Positions 45,526 to 55,735 of a stretch of 64,000 nucleotides of DNA are shown here, piece after piece. The translations under genes were made by a program, and so were the position numbers. Under the pieces are notes generated by a model, which saw nothing but the letters and a program-made list of their open reading frames with translations, was not told the origin of the DNA and did not search any database. Origin of the DNA: Tribonema minus (taxonomy: Eukaryota; Sar; Xanthophyceae; Tribonematales; Tribonemataceae); contig JAFCMP010000401.1 of assembly GCA_017506865.1 (NCBI GenBank), forward strand, positions 496,001-560,000, in the 5' to 3' direction. How positions within the stretch are numbered: position 1 is the stretch's first letter; every line of letters starts with the position of its first letter.

Positions 45526-46412
45526 ATGTTGCAGTTTAGGAAGCTGCAACTAGCCATGACCATCCTGCGGCGAGCGCTGGACTCTGTTGCGGAACGCTAT
45601 CAAACGCACCTTAGCAATGCACTCAAACAGTACGGTGAGTGCCTTGGGTTTTCGTTACCTCAGCGCTGTGTTGGCTTTTGCATTCGCCGAAAGCACGCAT
45701 GCAGTTTTTGTCAGCCCGTGTGTCGAAGCCTTGTAAGTCTACTTGTTGGAAGCTGCCATCGAAGTCGATACGAGTTATCCTCACGCGCTCAGGCAAGTGA
45801 GATGGGCCTTTCAACCTCAAGAGCCACGCTCCTGCGCGTTTTGCTGAATTGGCGCTGCCGATGCTCTCTGTGGTCCTTCGCATGATCTGCGCTCGACTCA
45901 ATGTGAAGCTCCTATTTATTACACATTCAAGAAGACCAGGGATTGCAGCAGCACCGACACACTTATCAACTGTCCTCACACCTGAGGCACTATGCTCCAG
46001 TGCTTGACCTTGATGACCAAATGGTTGTTCTCCGGCACTGTTGCTAACAGGGCTCAAATATCAAGACCTGCTGGTGGAGTACCCCGCCGTGCTCCAGGCG
46101 CTGGAAAGCGCGGCGCCGGCAACGCTTGCGGCACGCAACCGGCGCATCGTGCGCGCGTCTGATGTCATCGTGAAGCAAAAGCCGCTGCCGCAGTTCGTGC
46201 AGGACATGCAGGCGCCACTGGAGCCATACCTGGAGCTTCATCCAGGGCTGCTGTTGGAGCCCTGCTTCAAAATTCGTGCAGGGTCGTCACAGCGTGCGGC
46301 AGGCATTGGTGGCAGCAGCGGCGGCGGCGGCGGCGGCAGCAGCAGGGCTCGCATAGCACGGCCGCCGGCCAGACCATATTCGCACAAAAAACGCCATCGT
46401 GGTTGGTTCTGA
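45526..46412 (+). CDS. Cytochrome bc1 complex subunit 7 (QCR7/UQCRB-like)
   Basis: Two exons, 45526-45634 and 46051-46412, join in phase 1 to give about 156 aa. The family is a small matrix-side subunit of mitochondrial complex III. Supporting blocks are an N-terminal amphipathic helix (RRALDSVAERYQTHLSNALK), YGLKYQDLLVEYPAVLQALE, the diagnostic AARNRRIVRASDV and the KPLPQFVQD segment, followed by LEPYLELHPG. Beyond the usual end there is an extra tail of about 45 residues rich in Gly, Ser and Arg, ending KKRHRGWF. It may be real, or the frame may be cut by an unseen intron. The upstream ATG (MLQFRKLQLA) was chosen; the Met 10 codons later is equally plausible. No cleavable presequence is needed in this family. 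Confidence 0.78.
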
Positions 46413-47990
46413 GTACTGAGATGGACTTGAGAAGGGTATGGTGTGTGATTCCACGTTGAAGAACATCAAAGCGCGCGTGTTTGTAGGAGTGGTGGCAGCG
46501 GGGTGTGTGCTGCGACCATTCTGCACGTTGCGCGGCAGTTTCCATGAAAGCGCGCGGAGTGAGGATCCAAGCAGCAGGGCAGGGTTCTGCAGGCTTCGTG
46601 CTGCTCATGAATGCTGCGTGAAAAGTGCCGGCATAGACTACCCGTAGCAAAGGATGCAACCGGCATCGACCCGTTGTGGCAGTGAGACCAGTGCCTGTGT
46701 GAGGTGTGCGCACGCCTCCCTTGCCGTTCAAGTAAATTCGCCGTCCGCACGGTGCGCTGCATTGTTGCGGTACGTTCGTATTGCCCGAGGGCCCTTCCGC
46801 GGTGGTTGCATATGGGACGCACATGACACATGTGGTAGTGACAGTCAAAGCTGCACGGAGGGCTGCCGTGTCGTCTTTCGCTGCGCTAGAGCAGCATCAG
46901 GCTTGCGGCCAGGTCGACCGATCATACAATAGAATCAAACGACCACCAGATAGATCAACCTTTGCCTCCTGCAACATCGTTGTGGGCCATTGCTACATGC
47001 ATGCCATGGTTCAACCTGCGTTGTCTGCGCGGGGCACAGTGAGATCATTGTGCTGCTGTGCAGTGTGTTTGCGCTCTGTGCATCGCATTCCAGCCAAGAA
47101 CTGCATAGCAGGTTGTGCTGCCTATGATGGCGTACCTGTCGTGGGGCTCGGCTTGTTGACCACATTGATTACTTCTGCAGTTTGACTTTGAATCAACTTT
47201 AAAGATGCGTGCCGCGCGCACGATTCGCAGCGAGATGCCATTTTGACGTCTACATACACTGAGCACCCACTTTGCCACAGGATGCAGGTTGTCTGCTTTC
47301 ATATGCCCCTGTTGGTGCTTGCAATTTGTTGTTCAGGCATGAGGTGCATGTGGAGTGCACTCTTCCAGCAATCGGATGGTCGAGCACTGACGAGCAAGGC
47401 ATCATCTTCTTCTTGTCCCATTGATCATTTGCTAGTTTTTGCCCGCCAAGCTAGAGTGGATTCACAATATAATACTTGCTGTTAGTCTCCAGCAGTGCGC
47501 TCAGTTGTGTAGAGGGGGCGCAGCGTTGCGCTTACGCGTGCCATTCTTACTGGAAACTTGAGCGTTGTATCCATTATGATGATTTGATAAAGTAGTTTGC
47601 ATGCTTCACGCGAAAAGCACTGACAATACAGCGCAAGCATAGAGTGATCAGGCACTGTGACTCGGAGTCACTCGTATGGGGGATATTCCCCCTAACTTGC
47701 CGAGGCTGGTGTGCGATCTCTGTCTGGGCGGCAAGCCCAAGATTCACGAGCCATCTTGTACCACGTTAACGTTTGTGTTGCATGTGTCTCCTGGCTCAGA
47801 CTCTGCTGCGTGAGACCGAAACACGTTTTTTGGCTCCATTCTTTGCTAGGAATTGCCGAAAACTACCCCCCCCCCCCCCCGGGGGGCCTTGTGCTTGTGC
47901 GAAGCCTTGGATACACACAGAAAGCCTTGATGCTGATGCTGATGGAGCTGGTGGAGGAATAGCAGCAGTGGAGCGAGGAGGGGGAACGCT
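46413..47990. other. Intergenic, QCR7-like to HSF gene
   Basis: 1.6 kb without a supported gene. Includes a C/G run palindrome (ccccccccccccggggggcc) at about 47871-47888 and should hold the HSF promoter. Frames here are short and unconvincing. Confidence 0.45.
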
Positions 47991-50900
47991 ATGGCGGCAG
48001 CGGTCAAAGAACCCTGGGAGCCCGGGGGGGAGCCGTCCTCCGGTGGCTCAGGGTCGCAGGGGCCTCAGCGAGCAAAACAGCGCAAAGGCAACAACACCAG
48101 CAATAGCGATGCCGTCAAGATGGCAGGACTCTCCCTCAAGTACCCACGCACAGGTGGGAGCAACGATGGCGGCTGAATGCTACAGGACGCTGATTGCTAG
48201 CGGCATAGCGGTTGATTTACACGCCTCTGTGCGAACTCAACTTGCTGGAGCGCGCTCTCCTGACATCTGCTCCCCTTCGTGCACCGCTGGTGCAGGCAAG
48301 AGGGGCGCCCCTCAGGCCTTCCCTCGAAGGCTCTACGAGATCCTCCAGGAGGAAAACCCGGAGGTGGTGACCTGGGTGAAGGACGGGGAGGGCTTCGTCA
48401 TCAAGGATATGCAGAACTTCATCAACAAGACACTCGTCAAGTACTTCCGACGTGAGTGCCTTGCTGCTGCTTCTCGCTTGCCCGTCGTGGATCTCATGCG
48501 GCCATGCGCCGGAGCATGGAGCAATTAGCTCTCAGCCCCGTATCCTGCCCTGATACTCATGCCCTTCGCCGCCGCCGCCGCGCCCCGTCCGCCGCCGCCG
48601 CAGACAACAACTACACCAGCTTCCAGCGCCAGTGCAATCTCTACGGCTTCAGGAAGATCACCAGGGGGCCGGACGTCGGCATGTACATCCACGACCACTT
48701 CAAGCGCGATAACTACGACGACCTGATCAATATCAGGCGCCCCAAGCTCTACATTCCCGCCAAGGAGAGGGCAGCGGCGGCGACGGCCGAAGCTTCTAAT
48801 GGCGGCGGCGCAGCGCCCAGCGCGCCGCCGCCAAAGAACGGCAAGCGACAGAGCGCCGCCGCGAAACTGTCTGTCAAGCCGGAGCCCGTAAAGGGCTATG
48901 CTGGCGGCAGCAGCAGCGGCGGAGGCGCCACCTCAGCGCCCGCAGCGGCCGCCGCCGCCGCCGCCAGCAATGGCGATAAGGCTGCGCCTCGAAGAGCGTC
49001 AGCCAAACGGCAGCGCTCGACAAAGTCGCATGAGTCGCTCGAGAACGGCCGCAGCGACATGGGCAACGGCGGGATGGGGGATGCCTTTGACGGCGGGAGG
49101 GGGGGTTCCTTGGACGGCAGCTCGGGCGGGAGCCCTGTAGGACGCGCGAGGCATGCGGAGCAGCAGCAGGAGCAGCAGCAACAGCAGGAGCAGCAGCACC
49201 AGCTCGAGCAGCAGCAGCAACGACAGCGGCAGCAGCAGCACCAGCGTCACCTCCAGCAGCAGCAGCAGCAGCAGCAGCAATACCAGCAGCAGTACCAGCA
49301 GCAGGAGCAGCAGTACCAGCAGCACCAGCACCAGCTGTACGCGCAGCACAGCGCAGCAGAACCCTCTGAAGCGGCGGAGGGAACGTCGCGTAAACACGCA
49401 CGGCAGCGCTCGGGAAGCACAGCCGGCTCCGCACATGCCGCGGTGGCGGCAGCCGCGTCTGCGGCGCCCTCTCGCTCGCACGCCAACGGCGGCAGCAGCA
49501 GCCGCCACCACTGGCACGAAGCCGCCGCGCCGCCGCACGGCAAAGCCGCCTCCGCGGCCGCAGCCTCGCGCACCGCTGCCGCGGCGGCGGCGGCGGATCT
49601 GCAGGACTCCGGCGGCAGGCCGGCGCTGCAGGCGCCGCCGCTGCCGCAGAGCTCAATCATGGGCTCCGAACAGTCCATTGAGGATTGGTGTCGCTCGAAT
49701 GCAGGCGACGCCATGAGCGCAGACAGTTACGGCGGCTCGCCGTGCGCGCGCAGCGGTTCAGGCGGGGCGGCGGCTGCGGCCGGCGTAGCAGCAGCGGCGG
49801 CGGCGGCGCCGCGCCACGGCGCATGCGATGCGCAGGACGCGGGCGCAGCGGCGGCGGCGGCGGCGGCAGGGGAGGGGGGGGAGGAGGAGGAGCAGGGCGG
49901 CGAGCGGCCTCTGGACGCCAACTCGGACGTGTATAGCATGTTTCTGCCGGCGTTTGTGTCCTTCTGCGGGGATGGCGAGACGGACCTCGAGGTGCGTAGA
50001 GCTCTGTCGTGGCTGTTGCCCGAGTGCGCGCGCCGATCGGCGGCGGGATCGCGCGCCCACGGGGCGCCCTGGGCCCGCAGGTCACTGCGTCTGCTATGCG
50101 CCAGCCCCGCGGTGTTTGTTCGCTGTCGTCGTGCTGTGTGGCGGCACGGCGCGCGACCGTTCGCGCGGCCGTCGTCACGCGATGCCCGCCTCATGCGCGT
50201 CGGGGGGGGGGGTCTTAATACGCTCGGGCGTCGCTCAGGGCCACTGTTCAATCATGGCTCCTCTTGTTGCCAGTCCACCGCAGCCAGCTCAGCGCACCCG
50301 CACACCGCATGAGTGCTGCTGGCGCGCCGAATGCCCCCCCCCCCCCCCCCCCCCCTCCCGCTCGCTCTCACACCGTCGCTGCGCACGCGCCCCCTTTCTT
50401 GCGCGTCCCCCTGCCCGACACCCGATACCACAGGTCATCCAGCGCGAGGCGGAGCAGGCGTGCCTCATAGACTCGCTGCTGGACAGCCTGCCGCTGTTTG
50501 ACGACGACGCGGACTACGGCGCAGGCCTCGAGGAGGAGGGGGAGGGGGATGACGCGATGGGGGGCGGGGGGGGGGGGGGGGCGCAGGGGGAGGGGGACGA
50601 GGGGGGGTCGGACGCAGAGGCACAGGCGGCGCAGAAAGCGTGCCTGCCGAATCCGTTCGACTCTGCGCACTGGTTAAACCCGCAGCAGCAGGAGCAGGAG
50701 GGACGGGGGCAGGGGGGCGAGCAGGCACAGCAGCAGCAGCAGCAGCAGGACAATGCGATGCTCGCGCTGCACTTGCAGCAGCAGCAGCAGGCGCAGCAGC
50801 AGGCGCTCATGGCGCAGCTGCAGCCCGCGTGGCAGCAGGCGCAGGCGGCGGCGGCTGCGGCAGCGGCGGCGGCGGCCACGGCACCGCAGTCCATGGCCGA

Positions 50901-53135
50901 CTACTTTGCCGCAATGCAGCAATCGCAGCAGCAACAACAGCAGCAGCAACAGCAGCACCAGCAGCAGGGCGCATCGCGAAATGATGGGTATTCCGCGCAT
51001 AGGCACCAGCACGAGCAGCAGCAGCTGCAGCTGCAGCATGACCCCTTACAGGCACTGCTGGGCGGCGACCCGCAGCAGCAGATGCTGCAGCAGCGCGTGC
51101 AGCACGCGCTCGAGCAGCAGCACCTGCAGCAGCAGCAGCAGATGCAGCAGCAGCACCTCTTGCAGCAGTTCCAGCAGCAGCACGACGCGCAGTCGCCGTC
51201 GGCGCGCCAGGTGACGCCGCAGCAGCAGCAGCGCCTCATCGCGCAGCTGCAGGCGGCGCACATGCAGCAGCAGCGCGCGGTGGCGGCGCAGCAGCAGCAG
51301 CAGCAGCAGCAGCTCGCCATCCTGCAGTACCAGCGGCAGCTCGCGCAGGCGCAGGCCGCCGCGCAGCAGCTGCTGCCGATGACGCAGGACCCGCTGACGG
51401 CAATGGGCTTCGGCGGGCTGCCGCTGGCGTCAATGGCGGAGGCGTGCGTGGACCAGAACGCGGCGCTCGCGGCGGAGAGCGAGCTGCACCTGCTCTACTG
51501 GCAGCAGCAGCTGCAGGCGGAGGCGCTGCGGCGCGGCGTGCTCGCTTCGCTGCAGCAGCGCACGCCGCCGCCGGTGGAGGGCGGCAGCGCGATGCGGCGC
51601 CAGGCGCACGCGCTCCAGGAGCACATCCGCACGCTGCAGCAGCAGGTGCGTCGCCGCGCGCACGCGGCGCCGCGGACTCTGCTTGCGCCGTCAGCAGTAT
51701 TGAAGAAGCATCACTGATGTTCTGAGCATTGTCGGTCGGGCTTTGTGTAGAGAAACGTGCGCTGCTGCGGTGCCGCGCGTGGCTGCTGGTGAAGGGTGGT
51801 GCTGCGAAGCGGCAGCGCGTGCGGGCACTGCTGCAGTGCATCTGAGCGCGCAGCAGCAGTGCTCAGGTATATATTGTATGTGTGTCCCTGCCCATCAGTG
51901 GCAGGCTGAATGAGTGCTGCATCAAGGCGCGTAAGCAGAGGTGCAGCGTAGAAAGACCGCTGCCGCAGGTGCAGCTGCGCGCGCCGTGCCGTGCCTTGCA
52001 GCAGCGCATGTGCCATGCAGCAGCAGCAGCAGCAGGTGCATTGATGCAGCGGCGTCACCGTCGTCCGCGCCGCATTGCTGCTGAGACGCCATGGTACTAG
52101 TGGCGCTGCCCACCGCTGGCTCTTCCGCCTCGGCCACTGACGCTGTCGCTCTGCAATGACCGCAGCGCACGCTGCCGCCAGCACGCAGCGCGCCGTAGCC
52201 GACGTCGGGCTGGTAGTGGTGATGCCCAGGCCGACGCTCCGGGACACAGTAGAAAGGCAGGGCGGTGCGCCAGATGCGTGCCCGCCCGCGTGGCATGCGC
52301 GCAGCCAGCGCAGGGCGGCGGTCAGAGAAGGCTGTCAGAGCACTGACGCGCACCTGCGCTCACCGTAGCTTCTGAGGCCAATCCTGGGGCTTGCCAAGAG
52401 TGGCACGGCGCTGCCTGCCCATGCGTCAGCGCAGCACATGAAGTTTTTCATCGTGGGCGCCGGCTCCCTATGTAGCCCCGCAGCACGCCCTGTGCTGTCT
52501 CAGTGCGCGCGTCAGTCCTTGCGAGGGCGCGCGCGACTTTCGCGGGGCGCACTGGCGACGGGCGTCAACGCAGGTGGCAGTGTGTCGGCGCGTGCGCTAA
52601 TACCGCCAGCGTCGCCACATGCGTGGCAGGGCAGTGGAGGCGCTTGGTGCTGACTGATGCATCGCCGTGCGCGCCCCCCTGCCCACGCATATTTCGTCCA
52701 CAATCTCCGCGCCCCGCCCCGCGCGTGCCACAGGAGTGCTGTGACGCGACACACTGGCAGTTTCATCAGCAGCTCAACATTGCCCCGACGGCCTGTACGA
52801 CTCCAGCGTACGACTCAGCCCCTTTTTTTTGATGCCGTGCGCAGATCACTGCTGCTTATCAGTAGCCGCTATTCCCCCCCCCCCCCCCACCCCGCCCCCC
52901 CCGCCCCCCCTCGCGCCGCCGGCCGCAGGTGGAGCTGGACCAGCTGCAGTGCGCGGAGCTGGAGATGAACGGCATGGACAACGCGTCGCACTACGGCGCC
53001 GGCGACGGCAGCTTCCCCGTCGGCGGCGGCGGCGGCGCGCAGCAGCAGGACGAGCCGTGGCGCGCCGAGGCGCTGCAACACCGCGGGCTCGACCAGGCTG
53101 GCGCCGCCGCCGCTGCCGCCACTAGCGGGCCATGA
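47991..53135 (+). CDS. HSF-type transcription factor with giant Gln-rich regions
   Basis: Five exons join in phase: 47991-48153, 48296-48451, 48604-49991, 50434-51645 and 52929-53135, giving about 1041 aa. The HSF DNA-binding domain is about 61-157: FPRRLYEILQEE, VVTWVKDGEGFVIKDMQNF, KTLVKYFR-HNNYTSFQRQCN and LYGFRKITRGPDVGMYIHD. An intron splits it just before the recognition helix. HSF domains bind nGAAn inverted repeats. Downstream are Ala/Gly/Ser-rich sequence, Gln-rich tracts at about 49160-49340, an acidic block (DSLLDSLPLFDDDADYG) that could activate transcription, and then about 300 mostly Gln residues. A hydrophobic heptad segment near the end (HALQEHIRTLQQQ, then VELDQLQCAELEMN) may serve for oligomerisation instead of a classic HR-A/B next to the DNA-binding domain. 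Exon 1 is supported by ATG, donor and phase. Confidence 0.87.
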
Positions 53136-55735
53136 CAACGTGGCAGCACCGTGAGCGAGCGCGCTGCGCTGTGCTCACAGATTCAGTCTTCTCGCTCCTC
53201 CGGATATGGCTTGCGCTGAGTCACGTGCTGCCGCTGCGGCGCTGGCGGTGCCGTGCGCTGCGGCGACGCTGCTGCGGCGGGCGCACGAGCCCGCGCTGTG
53301 GCAGCGGCGGAGGTGGCGGCGCGCCGTTTGCGATGCGTCGGAACTGAGCCGCTCTGCGGCAACGGCATGCCAGCTGGCGCGCTTGGATCGATCGGCGGCA
53401 GGAGCGGCGGCTACAAAGCGCAGCTGCGCGCATGCCGCAGCGGCGCATGCGGGCCGTTGCCCTCGCCTGGTGTGCTGTCAGCGGGCCCTGCAGCAGCAGC
53501 AGCACCGCGAGCCGCAATGACAACACATGCTGCAACGGCGCTACGGCGCCAGCTCGCGGCAGCGCAGCGCGCGCTGCACCGCCGCCGCCGGCGCTGCTGC
53601 CATCGCAGATGCCCCTGCCCCCCCCCTGTCGCACCAGGCCGCACGGCCGTGGGCGGCGCGCAGCAGCGCTGCAGCAGCAGCGGCGAACGCCAGCACCTAG
53701 CCTCGCTTCTTGTTTCGATATGTACATAGCACGCGCGGGCGCGGCCGGCGGCGTCGGCGGTCCGCTGCGCGCGCCCCCCGGCAGACCACGGCACGCCAGT
53801 GGTGCCATGTTGCTGCTGCTACGATAGTACCCACCCGCTGTCACGCCCCCTTTCTTGTAGAGCCTGCTGGCGCGCTGCATCCCCTGTATTTGCAATTCCA
53901 TTCTTTTGTCTTGGCGCGCCCGCAGCGCAGGAGAGGGGGAGAGGGGGGAGAATGCCGACGGTGTGGCGGCGCGCCGCTTTTCGTGGAAGCGTGCGGACGT
54001 CGCCCCAGCCGCGCTCGCCCAGTGCACGCTCCTGCCGCATGCGCAGCACGCAGAGGCAGAGTGTACCCCCGCAGCGTGGGACACAGGGGGCAGGGGGGGG
54101 CGGGGGGGGGGGGCAGGGGGGGTGCAAACGCCACAGACACACACCAGCTTCGCAGTCCCGCGGCCCTGCGCACGCGCAGCACCGGGCTGCCATGTGGATG
54201 GCATGGATGGAGCAGCGTCCGTACCGCGCTACGCGGCCGATACGCAGCCGCGGCCGAGTACGGAAAGTGACGTGCCGCCTGGCTGCGCAGGGCCTGGCCC
54301 CCAGAGCTCAGGCCGGAGCCGAGACGACCATGCTAGGGTTAGGGCTGGTCCCTCGAGGCGCGGAGGCGGCGGCCGCGCGTCAGGACCGGTGGCAGCGCTC
54401 TGCGCGCGAAGCCGCCTCCAGGCGCAAAGCACGAGTGTGCGAACGGACGGCTGTTGTCGCTGTTGAAGTGCGTCAATTTTAAGAGTTGGGTTCGGCGCCG
54501 AGTTTGGAGCCCGCCGCGCACACAGGGCTCTCACATGCGGTTACATCGATGAATGCATACATACCCCCACGTACCGCGTGGATGCCGTCATACCCTACTG
54601 CACGCCACTTAGCACTCGTCCTGTCCCGCGTTTGTTGCACGGGGGTGGAAGCCACGCCGGTCTTGCTAGAAGCCGCTTGACAGTGATCGCTGTGCTTGCC
54701 TCCATGTGAGCTTCATGAGTTGACTAGTTGCGATGACATGCTGCACATCCCCAGGCAGCGCTCAGGGTGCGGATGATGTCTCGCAGAGCAGAACGACGCG
54801 ACGATGGATGAGCGGATTGAGTCACTTAGCCAATGTCCCCGATGCGCCGCTTCTGTGTTGTTCACAAAGCGCCAATGATGCGCAACTATGTCAGCCACAG
54901 TGCGCCATGGCCTATGATTTACGTGTGCTTTGCATTCCAGCTCCTCATGTCAGGCCATGATGAGACGCAGCATATCCATGATCAGTGTACAACAATGCAT
55001 GCCCTCTCCTAGCTGAGTATGCATGCAGTGAACCACCTTCAGCATACTCTGATGGTATGCATGAACTAAACCATCGAGGGGAAACGACTTCCGCATCTAG
55101 AAACACTGCTAGCGGCGCAAGGGAGGCAGAGACGCCACTGATGGCTATTGTGTCCTAGGAGTCTACATGCATGTTGTTGGCTGTTGGCCCAGTACATAAC
55201 CACGCGCAAGCGACCAAGCTCGCGAGCGCTGACACCCTGGCATTTGACAGCCATGGGAGTCATTCGGTCTGCGACGTGATCACTCTGCTCGCGCTGGCTC
55301 GGTGCAGCTGAACGAGCGTCGACCTTACTCTTGGTTTGGCGTGTGCATGCTGTCCTGCTCATTGTAAATGTGCCAACGCAACAACACAACAAGCCACACC
55401 TGCATGAGCGTGATGACGCAACAGCCGCCAAGACTGTTGCATCATGGTTTCTCTCGAATGGTCAAGAGAACGATCCACGTGTTTCAGTTCCTCTTGGTGA
55501 CTACATTTTTCAAGGTGAATCCTTGCTCATTCTCACTCAGGGCGGGCAAAGGCCCCCAGTAACTGTGCTTCAGTTAGGGTTGGCATCAGGGCATTCGCCG
55601 TCTGCCATGACATGCACGCAATCAGGGCTATGCGACGGCACGTGCACATGCAAAACAGAAGCTTGGGTTCTTGCAGCAATCAGGGCAGCGTGAGTGACAT
55701 TTGACAACACCCAGGCCACACCGCTTCCACACACC
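53136..55735. other. Intergenic, HSF to ABC-F (tail to tail)
   Basis: 2.6 kb between convergent genes. The first 1.3 kb is GC-rich with long random open frames. An open frame at 55331-55693 (WFLSNGQENDPRVSVPLGDY) ends near a weak match to the dispersed repeat (tcactcagggcgggcaaagg at 55534), so it may be an element remnant. No gene is claimed. Confidence 0.45.

Noticed and set aside
49828-50430. Start of the 629-codon plus frame upstream of HSF exon 4
   Set aside because: Only the part from 50434 is exon; the earlier part is intron with a poly-C tract and overlaps exon 3 in another frame.
55331-55693. 120-codon frame as a gene
   Set aside because: No partner exons or family; end overlaps a weak dispersed-repeat match, so left as a possible element remnant.
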